A DNA stretch of 15,005 nt, from positions 1 to 15,005 of the forward strand of contig JAIQGB010000058.1 of NCBI GenBank assembly GCA_020072905.1, given 5' to 3'. The stretch's first letter is position 1, and each line of letters begins with the position of its first letter. Both the position numbers and the translations under genes were made by a program. A model generated the notes under the pieces. The model saw only the letters and a list, made by a program, of their open reading frames with translations. It did not search any database and was not told where the DNA came from. Source of the DNA: Terriglobia bacterium. GTDB lineage: Bacteria; Acidobacteriota; Terriglobia; UBA7540. Below, piece after piece: positions 1 to 7,677 of this stretch.

Positions 1-2
1 CT

Positions 3-694
3 TACGGCGATGGGCACAGCGAGAAACTCCTGGGGCAGCTCGTGCGCGCCAATCCCGGCAAGCGGATTCATACGGCCTCGAAGATTCCGCCCAAGAATCT
101 CCAGTGGCCCAGCCGTCGCGAGTACTCGCTGGACGATTGCTATCCACCCGAGCACATCGAAGAGTACGTGAACAAGAGCCTGAAGAACCTCGGCCTGGAG
201 AGCTTGGACCTCATCCAGTTCCACACCTGGGAGGACGAGTGGGAGGAGGACCACCGCTGGGTCAAGGCGATCGACGACCTGCGCCGCCGGGGACTCATCC
301 GCGCCGTGGGCATCAGCATCAACCGCTGGGAGCCCTGGAACGGCGTGCGGGCGGTGCGCAGCGGGCTGATCGATGCCGTGCAGGTGATCTACAATATCTT
401 CGACCAGAATCCCGAAGACGATCTCTTCCCGGCCTGCAAGGAGATGGATGTGGCCGTCATTGCGCGCGTGCCCTTCGACGAGGGAACGCTGACGGGCACG
501 TTGACGGTCGCGGTCACGAAGAAGCTCATCGAGCAGGGAATCCTCGGGTCAGCACGATCATTCCGGGCATGCGCAAGACCGCGCACGTCGAGTCAAATTT
601 CGCCGCCAGCGATGCGCCTTCACTCGCGCCGGACCTGCATGCGCAGCTCAAGAGCCATCGCTGGGACCGGATGCCGACCCAGTGGTCGCAATAG
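3..694 (+). pseudogene. Aldo/keto reductase, 5' cut by window edge, internally deleted and frameshifted
   Basis: The reading frame is open from the window edge, so the true start lies to the left; the GTG at 42 is internal. The first part has hallmarks of NAD(P)H-dependent aldo/keto reductases: YGDGHSEKLLG, KIPPKN, a QFHTWEDEW segment, VGISINRWEP, and QVIYNIFDQNPED followed by ARVPFDEGTLTG. The C-terminus (VSTIIPGMRK, then HVESNFAASD, ending HRWDRMPTQWSQ) is also typical but lies in another frame, one base earlier, from about position 550 to the TAG at 692-694. In relatives roughly 55-60 residues separate the LTG and VSTIIPG motifs; here only about 17 codons do, so about 40 codons are missing as well as the frame change. 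Family assignment is firm. Whether the damage is biological or an assembly fault cannot be told from one sequence. The next gene starts 57 bases on, same strand. Confidence 0.8.
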
Positions 695-751
695 CGGCCC
701 TGCATCGGGTGGCAGTTTCGGGGCAGGGAATTCATGAGGAGGAAGGCTTTC

Positions 752-1981
752 ATGAGCAACAAATCCGATCTCTCTCGTCGTGACTTTCTCAGGGACGCCA
801 CGGCTGGCGCGGCGGGAGCCGCAGTCCTGAGCGGCCTCGCATCCTCTCGCGTCTTGGGCGCGAACGACCGGATCCGGGTCGCGGTTCTCGGCTCGGGCGG
901 GCGGGCCCAATACGTCGGGGGGCTCTTCAACCACGTTCCTTCGAACGAGATCGTCGCTGTGTGCGACGTCTACAGGCCGCACCGCGAAGAAGCCCTAAAG
1001 CTCGCCGCGCCGGGCGCCAAGACTTATCTTGACTATCGCGAGGTGCTCGACCGCAAGGACATCGACGCCGTGCTGATTGGCAGCCCCGATCACTGGCACA
1101 AGCAGATGCTCCTCGATGCGTTGCGCGCCGGCAAGGACGCCTACCTCGAAAAACCCATCATGCACTCCATCGAAGAAGGCGTCGAGATGGTGCGCGCCGT
1201 CGAAGAATCCAAGCGCGTCGTGCAAACCGGAACCCAGCAGCGGAGCTGGGAACACTACATCTTGGGCAAACACCTCGTCGATTCCGGGAAGCTCGGCCGG
1301 ATCATTTACGTGCACACCTACTGGTACCAGAACTATCTGGAGTGGACGGGAACCCCGTCCCCCGTCGACACGGCCGAGCTCGATTGGAAGAAGTGGCTGG
1401 GCAGCGCGCCGGATCAGCCCTTCAGCGCCGACAAGTTTCATCTCTGGCGGCACTACTGGGATTTCGGCGGCGGCATCTTAACCGACCTCTTAACGCATTG
1501 GATCGATGTTATCCAGTGGTATATGGGCCAGCCGGCGCCGCTGACCGCCACGACGACCGGCCGGACATATCTCTTCAAGTGGGAGGCGCCGGACGCGGTC
1601 ACCTCGACCTTCGAGTTCCCGGGCGATTTCATGGTGACCTTCACCGGGGCCTACAACAGCAGCATCGACGACGGCGGCATCGAGTTTCACGGCAGCGAGG
1701 CCACGCTAAAGATCGACCGCGCGCACCTGGCCGTCTATCCTGAGGGCAGGGAGTGGGTTCCTGGCACGAATGCTCCGGAGCCGGAAATCTTCGTTCGCTC
1801 GGAGCACGATGGAACCCTTGACCATGTGAGGAATTTCCTGGAATGCGTGCGCAGCCGCAAAACGCCCAACGCGCCCATCCAGGTCGGCAATGAGGCGGCG
1901 CGCACGTCGTGGATCGGTGATATCGCCTTGAAGCGCGGCACAAAGGTCAGCTGGGACGCCAGCAGTGGGCGGGTGGTTTAG
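752..1981 (+). CDS. TAT-exported Gfo/Idh/MocA family oxidoreductase
   Basis: Predicted NAD(P)-dependent sugar or polyol dehydrogenase-like protein, 409 aa, exported folded through the TAT system. I chose the ATG at 752 because an AGGAGG-type ribosome site (736-741) precedes it at good spacing; an in-frame ATG at 734 would overlap that site. SRRDFL (residues 8-13) followed by an alanine/glycine-rich hydrophobic stretch is a twin-arginine signal. The Rossmann nucleotide-binding loop is VAVLGSGGRA (43-52). The conserved catalytic-lysine motif EKP is at 133-135, after GSPDHWHK. A GGGILTDLLTHWIDVIQW segment matches the C-terminal half of the family, where the histidine lies near the substrate. TAT-exported relatives are common in Acidobacteriota and Planctomycetota, but the substrate cannot be read from sequence. 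It sits between an aldo/keto reductase relic and a secreted protease; a role in carbohydrate oxidation is inference. Confidence 0.9.
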   Translation: MSNKSDLSRRDFLRDATAGAAGAAVLSGLASSRVLGANDRIRVAVLGSGGRAQYVGGLFNHVPSNEIVAVCDVYRPHREEALKLAAPGAKTYLDYREVLDRKDIDAVLIGSPDHWHKQMLLDALRAGKDAYLEKPIMHSIEEGVEMVRAVEESKRVVQTGTQQRSWEHYILGKHLVDSGKLGRIIYVHTYWYQNYLEWTGTPSPVDTAELDWKKWLGSAPDQPFSADKFHLWRHYWDFGGGILTDLLTHWIDVIQWYMGQPAPLTATTTGRTYLFKWEAPDAVTSTFEFPGDFMVTFTGAYNSSIDDGGIEFHGSEATLKIDRAHLAVYPEGREWVPGTNAPEPEIFVRSEHDGTLDHVRNFLECVRSRKTPNAPIQVGNEAARTSWIGDIALKRGTKVSWDASSGRVV

Positions 1982-2060
1982 GACGTGGATGGCGTTTTGC
2001 GCGCCGCGAGGCCGCGTGGCTGGTAGGAGGCGCTGCATGTGTTTCGCGAGGGAGGTTCGC

Positions 2061-2921
2061 ATGTCCGCTCGTAACCTGCTCCTGGCCTTTCTGCTCCTCA
2101 CCCTCGCCGGGTTCACCAACCGCCCGGCCCGGGCGGAGGAGCCGGTGCCTTCCAAGGCTCTTTACAATACCTTTTCGGACGAAGAAGAGATGTCCATGGG
2201 CCGGGAGGCGGCGCAGGATGTCGAGAAGAAATACACGATCCTCAATGACGCGGCACTCGAGCCTTATTTGCAGGATGTCGGCCGCCGTGTAGCGGAGGCG
2301 TCGCGCCGTCCCAAACTGGATTATCACTTTAAGGTCGTCGACACCTCCGCGGTCAATGCGTTCTCTCTGCCCGGGGGCTACGTGTACGTCGACCGGGGCC
2401 TGCTGGATTTTGTCGGGACCGAGAGCGAGCTCGTCGGCGTCCTCGCGCACGAGGTGGGGCACGTGGTGGCCTACCACAGCATGAACGACGTGGCGCGCCG
2501 CTGGCTCGTCGACCGCCTGGTGTATGAAGGCCAGAAGGCTGGCCTCATGAGCGACCAGCAGATTCACGACATGCTGCAGCAATACGGTGGCGCGGCGCTC
2601 CTCTTCGTCAACCGCAAATTCAACCGGGAAGAGGAGAACGAGGCGGACCTGCTGGGGCTTTACAACACAGAGCGCGCAGGTTGGGATCCGGAGGGGCTGG
2701 TCACCTTCCTCAACCAGCTGACGGAGTTCGGCGCCGATCGCGATATCGTCAAGCTGCTGCTGCGCCGGCATCCGTTGCCGGAGGAGCGCGTCGAGACCCT
2801 GAAGAACGAGTTGAAGCAGCACCCATCGCCTGCGGGCCTGAAGCGCAACAGCTCGGCTTTCCGAAGAGTCAAAGAACAATTGAAGCTTCTGCCGCCCTCG
2901 CCTCCTCCCCCGGCAGAGTGA
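2061..2921 (+). CDS. Secreted M48 family zinc metalloprotease
   Basis: Peptidase family M48 member, 286 aa, probably periplasmic. I chose the ATG at 2061 because GGAGG at 2051-2055 precedes it and translation then opens with a clear signal peptide (MSARNLLLAFLLLTLAGF, AxA-like site near residue 24); the longer frame from 1965 adds an unlikely N-terminus. The zinc-binding HEXXH motif is HEVGH at residues 130-134, followed by VVAYHSMND. The third ligand glutamate is E194 in ENEAD (192-196), the family's usual ExxxD context. PGGYVYVDRGLL upstream of HEXXH is also typical. There are no extra membrane helices, unlike HtpX, and no visible TPR repeats, unlike BepA, so this is a minimal exported M48 protease likely acting in envelope protein quality control (inference). 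The C-terminus ends in a short proline run. The neighbouring SIS gene follows closely. Confidence 0.92.
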   Translation: MSARNLLLAFLLLTLAGFTNRPARAEEPVPSKALYNTFSDEEEMSMGREAAQDVEKKYTILNDAALEPYLQDVGRRVAEASRRPKLDYHFKVVDTSAVNAFSLPGGYVYVDRGLLDFVGTESELVGVLAHEVGHVVAYHSMNDVARRWLVDRLVYEGQKAGLMSDQQIHDMLQQYGGAALLFVNRKFNREEENEADLLGLYNTERAGWDPEGLVTFLNQLTEFGADRDIVKLLLRRHPLPEERVETLKNELKQHPSPAGLKRNSSAFRRVKEQLKLLPPSPPPPAE

Positions 2922-2990
2922 GTGACATCGTGTGGGGTGCCTCCTCAAAAGCCAGGAGGCGTTCGTGACTTCCTCGATCTGGAGAACCTC

Positions 2991-3764
2991 GTGGAAAAAC
3001 AGCAAGCCTACCGGCGCTATCTCGAGGCGGGCCGGCGGATCGTTGACCAGATTCTGGCCACGCAGGCGGAGAACATTTTCAGGGCGGCGGAGATCTGCAC
3101 CGACTCGATCGCCCCGGGCGGCTGGGTGCATTGCTTTGGGACAGGGCATTCCCGGATGGCGGTGGAGGAAATGTTTCCGCGTATCGGCAGCCTGGTGGGC
3201 TTTCATCCCATTGCGGAGCTCTCGCTCACTTCTTACCACAATGTGGTGGGCACGAACGGCCTGCGGCAGGCGTTGTATCTGGAGCGGGTCGAAGGGCTGG
3301 CGGAAGTCATTCTGAAGAGCTTCCGCTTCGGGCCCAGGGACAGTTTCATCGTGGTTTCGAGCACCGGCATCAATGCGGTGCCGATCGAAATAGCTCTCGG
3401 CGCACAGGCGCGCGGCTTGAAAGTCATGGCCATCACTTCGGTGGCGCACGCCCGCGCCACCAACAGCCGGCACCCTTCCGGGAGGCGGCTTTTTGAAATC
3501 GCCGACGTGGTGCTCGACAATTGCACGCCGCCTGGCGATGCGCTCGTCACAGTCGAAGGGGTGCGCTATCCCGTGGGCCCGGGTTCAACCATCGGCGCTG
3601 TGGCCATCATGAACGCGCTCAAGTGCCAGGTGGCGGAAAACCTGGCGGCGCGGGGAATTCAGCCGGACGTCCTCCCCAGCCCCCACGTGGTCGGCGACGA
3701 GCATGCGGCGGAAGAGTTCGAGCGCGTCCTGGAGGCTTACCACGATCGCGCGCAGAAACTCTGA
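2991..3764 (+). CDS. SIS-domain phosphosugar-binding protein (sugar isomerase-like)
   Basis: SIS-fold protein of about 257 aa, related to the UPF0309/sugar isomerase domain family that resembles MurNAc-6-phosphate etherase and GmhA. Seen: VEKQQAYRRYLEAGRRIVDQI at the N-terminus, FGTGHSRMAVEEMFPR with GTGHS at residues 50-54, VVSSTGINAVPIEIAL (the second SIS phosphate-binding loop), SRHPSGRRLFEIADVVLDN, and a C-terminal GPGSTIGAVAIMNAL helix. The GTG at 2991 has GGAG at 2981-2984 and gives a family-like N-terminus. The frame is also open back to a GTG at 2922, directly after the protease stop, which would add 23 residues of low-complexity start. Probably a cytoplasmic binder or isomerase of a phosphorylated sugar or amino sugar; the substrate is unknown. 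It is 34 bases upstream of the MetE-like gene, so co-transcription is likely. Confidence 0.88.
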   Translation: MEKQQAYRRYLEAGRRIVDQILATQAENIFRAAEICTDSIAPGGWVHCFGTGHSRMAVEEMFPRIGSLVGFHPIAELSLTSYHNVVGTNGLRQALYLERVEGLAEVILKSFRFGPRDSFIVVSSTGINAVPIEIALGAQARGLKVMAITSVAHARATNSRHPSGRRLFEIADVVLDNCTPPGDALVTVEGVRYPVGPGSTIGAVAIMNALKCQVAENLAARGIQPDVLPSPHVVGDEHAAEEFERVLEAYHDRAQKL

Positions 3765-3798
3765 ACTGGGGCGTTCACCGAAATGATGAGGTCGGCTC

Positions 3799-4821
3799 AT
3801 GCCTGACAAGCTCCTCCCCGTGACCACCGTCGGCAGCTAGTCCTGGCCGGGATGGTACTACCTGGTGATGGCGGCCGCCGAGCGCGGCGAGATGGGTTCG
3901 CAGGACATCGAAGAGGCGTTGAACGACGCGGTCGAAATCGCCCTGCAGGATCAGATCGCCGCGGGCGTCGACATTCTCACTGACGGCGAGATGCGGCGTA
4001 TTGATTTCATCGTGAGTTTTCCACGCCGGCTGCGCGGCATCCGCGAACTCCCTGTGGCGCGGCGACTGCCGCCCGACGGCCACGATCAGAGGGCGAAATA
4101 TAGCATCGAATCGGAGCTGGCTTGCCCGGAAGGATTGGGCATCGTCGAAGAATTCCGCTTTTTGCGGGGGCGCACGCCGGCTCCCGTGAAAGTGGCGGTG
4201 CCGGGTCCCCACACGCTGGCGGGGCGGCTGGCACCCGACGGCAAAATCTACAAGTCGCGAGAGGACGTGGGCTGGGCGCTGGCGACGATCGTGCGGCGGG
4301 AACTCGACGAGCTGGCGAAGGTGGGGGCGGATTTCATCCAGCTCGATGAGCCTTCCATCGCCTGCTACAAGGAGAACCTTCCTTCTTTCCTCAAGATCTT
4401 CAACGAGACGGTCAAAGGGATTCCCTCCAAACTGGCCATTCATCTCTGCTTCGGCAACTTCCGCGCCCGGCCCATCGGCTTGCGGACCTACGCACCGCTC
4501 TTTCCCGACTTGCTGCAACTGAACGTCCAGCAGTTCGTTCTGGAATTTGCCAACCGCGAAATGGCCGAGGCGGATCTATGGCAGCGGTTTCCGAACGATC
4601 GCGAACTTGCCGCCGGCGTCGTGGACGTCAAGAATCACATCGTCGAGCCCGTGGAGACGATCGCGGACCGCATCCGCCTGCTGCGCAAGTTCGTCCGGCC
4701 TGACAAACTCTCTCTCGTGCCCGATTGCGGATTCAGCCAGACGCCGCGCTTCCTGGCGTTCCCGAAATTGTGCAACCTCGTGAAAGCTGCCGCAATCGCC
4801 CGACACGAATTAGGCGGTTGA
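3799..4821 (+). CDS. MetE-like (core, cobalamin-independent methionine synthase family) protein, interrupted by an amber codon
   Basis: Homolog of the C-terminal catalytic domain of MetE, about 340 codons, without the N-terminal half of classical MetE; similar short forms exist in archaea and many bacteria. The natural start is the ATG at 3799 with GAGGT at 3788-3792. It opens MPDKLLPVTTVGS, then TAG at 3838-3840, then SWPGWYYLVMAA in the same frame. The motif TTVGSY is conserved, so TAG replaces an expected Tyr codon (TAC or TAT) by one base. Downstream is intact: FIQLDEPSIA, IHLCFGN with H215 and C217 as probable zinc ligands, LEFANRE with a likely Glu ligand, and PDCGF with C310 as the last ligand. 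Possible restarts are GTG 3865, ATG 3868 or ATG 3892, which would lose the TTVGS segment. Function in methyl transfer to a thiol is family knowledge; the acceptor here is unknown. Pseudogene, sequencing error or suppression are all possible. Confidence 0.85.
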
Positions 4822-4832
4822 ATTTCCCGCGG

Positions 4833-4853
4833 CTGCGAATCCCGATTCGGCAG
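4833..4853. terminator. Possible hairpin between convergent genes
   Basis: CTGC-GAATC (4833-4841) can pair with GATTC-G-GCAG (4844-4853), with a bulged G at 4849 and a CCCG tetraloop. It lies in the 72-base gap between the MetE-like gene and the SDR gene, which converge. There is no T-run on either side, so intrinsic termination is only a possibility. Confidence 0.3.
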
Positions 4854-4893
4854 GCGCACAGGGAGTTGGCCTGTCATGAGTCGCTCCATCGGA

Positions 4894-5652
4894 TTAGACC
4901 ATAACCGCTCCGCCGGCAACATCCAACACAATGCCGGTGATCCAGCGGGCGTTATCAGTGGCGAGAAAAAGAGCCGCGCGCGCGACGTCATCCGGCATCC
5001 CGAGGCTTTTTAGCGGATGGAGCTCCGCCAATGCTATTCGCTGCTCTTCGGGAATACGCTGTTGATTTCGGGCAGTCAGTATCGTTTCCGGCGCTATACA
5101 GTTCGCCCGGATGCCATGCGGACCCGCCTGGGCAGCCACGTCCTGCGTCAGTATTTGTATGCCCGCCTTTGCGGCGGCGTAGGGGATCGGAGATCCAGGG
5201 TGAGGCCGGCGGCCGGCGGCAGAGGAGATTGTTATGATGTTGCCGGCCTTGCGTTCTTTCCTTCCTGGAAGGACACTCTTGATTGTCAGGAAAGTCGCTG
5301 TCAGATTGCCATCGATGGATGCGCGCCAGCCCTCCTCGGTTATGTCTTCGAGCGGGCCGGGTTTGGTGAAGCTGCCCCCGGCGTTCGCAACGAGAATATC
5401 GATGGGTCCAAAATTCTGCTCAACCTGATGCCTCATCGCTTCGATTTCCTTGAAACTGGTTACATCCGCCGCCACCTGCGTTACGACTCCACCAGCCCTT
5501 TCGATGTCTGCCCGCACTGCTGAGAGTGCCGCCGCGTCCCTTCCATGCACTGCGACTTTCGCGCCGCTGTCCGCGAAAACCCGGGCGATGGCGGCGCCAA
5601 TACCGCGCGAACTGCCCGTTACCAAGGCGACTTTGCCTTTCAACTGAACCAT
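4894..5652 (-). CDS. SDR family oxidoreductase (3-oxoacyl-ACP reductase-like)
   Basis: Classical short-chain dehydrogenase/reductase, 252 aa, NAD(P)-dependent, cytoplasmic. The cofactor loop TGSSRGIG is at residues 12-19 and HGRD at 36-39 hints at NADP preference through Arg38. NAGG is at 90-93. The catalytic tetrad is complete: N116, S144 in ISSAAG, Y158 and K162 in YAAAK. The C-terminus ITGIVLDVAGGAVMV is typical of FabG-like family members. The ATG at 5652 is preceded on the minus strand by AGGAGG (5657-5662). Length is normal for the family. Many such proteins are annotated as FabG, but the context is not a fatty acid locus: it is convergent with the MetE-like gene and has a membrane protein upstream on the same strand. 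The substrate is therefore open. Confidence 0.92.
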   Translation of the reverse strand: MVQLKGKVALVTGSSRGIGAAIARVFADSGAKVAVHGRDAAALSAVRADIERAGGVVTQVAADVTSFKEIEAMRHQVEQNFGPIDILVANAGGSFTKPGPLEDITEEGWRASIDGNLTATFLTIKSVLPGRKERKAGNIITISSAAGRRPHPGSPIPYAAAKAGIQILTQDVAAQAGPHGIRANCIAPETILTARNQQRIPEEQRIALAELHPLKSLGMPDDVARAALFLATDNARWITGIVLDVAGGAVMV

Positions 5653-5708
5653 AGGCCCTCCTCTCTCACATCGTATGAGCAGCCAAAGTTAGCGCATTCA
5701 TTCAACCT

Positions 5709-6257
5709 TTAGGATCGCTCTGGCGCATGTCGTCGGGGCGTGAGTCGACTCAAAAGAGCCAGTGCCACACCGGCGAGAACCACGGCGATCGACATTGCAG
5801 GCGACGGCTGGAAAATCATCAGGGCAAGGATCGTCACGAGAAGCAAAACACGGATGCGCCAGGACGCCTTGACGGCCTTCCCGCCGAGAGTGGCTTTCGC
5901 CTCCGCGAAGCTGGCGGCAGTATCGCTGTTTAGAATTCGCTGGCCTCTGAAGAACGCTCTGCCAGTTAACAGGCCGCCGATTACGGCCATCAACAAGAAG
6001 GCGCCCAGAGACACGGCGATCCACCAACTGCCGTCGCCTGCTGTCACGGCTGCCATATAGAACCCCGTAATCAAGATCGTCAGATACGAAGGAAGCCCGA
6101 TCCGCTGTACCAGCCGCTGCTCTCGAAGCGCCACAAGCAATTCGTGCTTTCCCGAGGAACTTTGGATTTGTCTGGAGACGTGCAATTCGATTGTCATCGC
6201 TGCTGTCAAACCCAGGACCGACAATACATGCAAGTATTCTGCGACCACATATATCAT
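5709..6257 (-). CDS. Small multi-pass membrane protein of unknown function
   Basis: I do not recognise a precise family. The 182-residue protein has about four or five hydrophobic segments: residues 2-22 (IYVVAEYLHVLSVLGLTAAM), a segment around LPSYLTILITGFYMAAV, one around WWIAVSLGAFLLMAVIGGLL, and a C-terminal pair around RVLLLVTILALMIF and MSIAVVLAGVALALL, followed by a short basic tail. Layout and the N-terminal histidine resemble small DUF2269/CopD-like integral membrane proteins, but that is only resemblance. The ATG at 6257 has GGAG nine bases upstream on the minus strand. The gene is divergent from marR across 257 bases, which makes it a possible target of that regulator (inference). 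An alternative frame through the same bases is shadow. Confidence 0.7.
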   Translation of the reverse strand: MIYVVAEYLHVLSVLGLTAAMTIELHVSRQIQSSSGKHELLVALREQRLVQRIGLPSYLTILITGFYMAAVTAGDGSWWIAVSLGAFLLMAVIGGLLTGRAFFRGQRILNSDTAASFAEAKATLGGKAVKASWRIRVLLLVTILALMIFQPSPAMSIAVVLAGVALALLSRLTPRRHAPERS

Positions 6258-6412
6258 TGCTGCACTCTCCGGGCGTTGCGCACGTTCTTAGCCTTCGATC
6301 CAAAGACCGGAATGTCTCAGGGATGCCGCAAGACAATCACCGCTTTGCAACAAGAGGAAGAATCGCGTCAGGGGGGGAGTCGATGCGAGAATGCTTTCTT
6401 AGTCGCGGCTTC

Positions 6413-6443
6413 TTGTCATGCCTTCCACTCTACCCAATATACT
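6413..6443 (+). promoter_or_regulatory. Candidate sigma-70 promoter for the marR-ahpD-like operon
   Basis: TTGTCA (6413-6418) and TATACT (6438-6443) resemble -35 and -10 boxes, with a 19-base spacer that is slightly long. They lie upstream of the marR start in an AT-rich patch that contrasts with the GC-rich surroundings. Not tested; sequence resemblance only. Confidence 0.4.
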
Positions 6444-6460
6444 TTAATGATGTCAAGTAT
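6439..6460. promoter_or_regulatory. Candidate operator 1: inverted repeat ATACTT-N10-AAGTAT
   Basis: Perfect 6-base arms at 6439-6444 and 6455-6460 overlap the proposed -10 box. MarR-family proteins bind palindromes of about this size as dimers, often in their own promoter, so autoregulation is a reasonable inference. Confidence 0.4.
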
Positions 6461-6473
6461 CTATTATATTGAA

Positions 6474-6496
6474 CTATCGGGAGGCTTGATCGATAG
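6474..6496. promoter_or_regulatory. Candidate operator 2 or leader hairpin: CTATCG-N11-CGATAG
   Basis: Perfect 6-base arms at 6474-6479 and 6491-6496 lie between the proposed promoter and the marR start, just upstream of the GGGAGGG ribosome site. It could be a second MarR-binding site or a hairpin in the mRNA leader. The arms differ from those of operator 1, so both sites need not bind the same protein. Confidence 0.3.
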
Positions 6497-6514
6497 GGAG
6501 GGATCGCCTAACAT

Positions 6515-6967
6515 GTGAGCATGCCCGATTCCAAGAGCAAGATGGCCCTGGCCCGAAGCGCATGGCGTTTAATGTTTGGTTTCCTGATGCGCACGGCCCC
6601 GGACCGAACCCGGAGCCTTGGACGACGCGGTTTGACACCCAACGATTCGCGCGCACTCTGGAGCCTGGACGCTGAAAAGGGACGAGCGATGCGATCACTT
6701 GCAGAAGAATGGGAGTGCGATGCTTCCAACGCGACCTGGATCGTGGATCGCCTGGAGAGAGCCGGCCTCGCGGAGCGCCAATCTTTACCCAATGACCGCC
6801 GTGTCAAACTTGTGGTGCTCACAGCGAAAGGCGTGAAGACAAAGGCAGCGCTGCATCAGGAATTTCACGCGCCGCCTGCAGAACTCTTCGAACTGGATCG
6901 GAGCGATCTCGAAACCTTGGCCGCACTCCTGAAAAGGCTCGGGCCGAAGAGTCGGACCGGAAAGTAA
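6515..6967 (+). CDS. MarR family transcriptional regulator
   Basis: Winged-helix DNA-binding regulator of 150 aa, the usual MarR length. The core reads LTPNDSRALWSLDAEKGRAM then SLAEEWECDASNATWIVDRLE, which is the recognition helix region, then RAGLAERQSLPNDRRVKLVVLTAKG, which is the wing with its typical DRRVK(L)VxLTxKG signature. Helices at both ends would form the dimer interface. Start is GTG 6515 or ATG 6521; GGGAGGG at 6496-6502 favours neither strongly. It is followed after 38 bases by an AhpD-like gene on the same strand, a pairing often seen where MarR proteins sense oxidants or aromatic compounds and repress the neighbour. That role is inference. The ligand cannot be read from sequence. 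Confidence 0.9.
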   Translation: MSMPDSKSKMALARSAWRLMFGFLMRTAPDRTRSLGRRGLTPNDSRALWSLDAEKGRAMRSLAEEWECDASNATWIVDRLERAGLAERQSLPNDRRVKLVVLTAKGVKTKAALHQEFHAPPAELFELDRSDLETLAALLKRLGPKSRTGK

Positions 6968-7005
6968 AAATCAAAAGAGCAATGGTAAGACTCAAGGGGG
7001 AGCGC

Positions 7006-7566
7006 ATGGAAATGGATACGTTTCTTCCGCCCATAGAAAAGCCCAAAGGGATGATGATGAAGGTGGCGTATTATTTTACGCGCCGGCAATTTGGCAAGGT
7101 GCTTACACCATTGAAGGTACACTCCGCCCGATTGCCCCTTGCCTTCGGTCTGTTTTATTCGAAGATTGCTAATCTGGACAAGAAACTTCTCCTGCCGGCG
7201 GAGACGGTAATGCTGATCCGCGAACAGGTGGCGCGAATCAATGTCTGCCTTTTCTGTATCGATATCGCCCGAGCGTTTACGATCCAAGCATCGATGAACC
7301 AGGCCAAGTTCGATGCGCTAGAGAATTACGGCACAAGCCCTCTTTTTACCGAAGCAGAACGCGCGGCGCTCGAATATGTGACAGAGCTGACGAAGCATAA
7401 AAAGGTCAACCCGGACACTTTTGCTCGGATGTCCCGGCATTATTCCGAACGGGCGATCTGCGAGATCGTTTGGCTTGTTGCAAGCGAGCATCTCTACAAC
7501 ATGACCAATATCGGTCTGAATATCCATTCCGATATGGTCTGTGACATCAGTGGGAAGAAGAAATGA
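7006..7566 (+). CDS. Carboxymuconolactone decarboxylase (AhpD-like) family protein
   Basis: All-helical AhpD/CMD-family protein of 186 aa, possibly a peroxidase-type or redox protein. Seen: LLPAETVMLIREQVARIN leading to C81-L-F-C84, the CxxC pair that in AhpD forms the redox disulfide; then LFTEAERAALEYVTELTKHKKV and a C-terminal ERAICEIVWLVASEHLYNM segment, both typical. In AhpD a histidine follows four residues after the second cysteine; here that place is Ala88 (CIDIA), so the proton relay of AhpD is not complete. Start: ATG 7006 has a purine-rich AAGGGGGAG just upstream; ATG 6982 in the same frame has only a weak site. Operon with marR is likely. Activity, either thiol peroxidase-like or something else, remains unproven. 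Confidence 0.85.
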   Translation: MEMDTFLPPIEKPKGMMMKVAYYFTRRQFGKVLTPLKVHSARLPLAFGLFYSKIANLDKKLLLPAETVMLIREQVARINVCLFCIDIARAFTIQASMNQAKFDALENYGTSPLFTEAERAALEYVTELTKHKKVNPDTFARMSRHYSERAICEIVWLVASEHLYNMTNIGLNIHSDMVCDISGKKK

Positions 7567-7677
7567 TGTACGGTTTCGACTTTTCCATTCGCCGTAAAAA
7601 GAGGAGGCCCTGAGGAATAGCGCGTCAGAGGAGCGTAAAGGCGAGCCCCCTGCCCTCCCCTTCGGTGATAAGAAGTT

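Noticed and set aside
1947..3473. Long minus-strand frame of 508 codons
   Set aside because: It is antisense to two well-supported genes (M48 protease and SIS protein); its composition is a shadow of GC-rich codon use.
5017..5523. Plus-strand frames opposite the SDR gene
   Set aside because: Antisense to an SDR with a complete catalytic tetrad; no motifs of their own.
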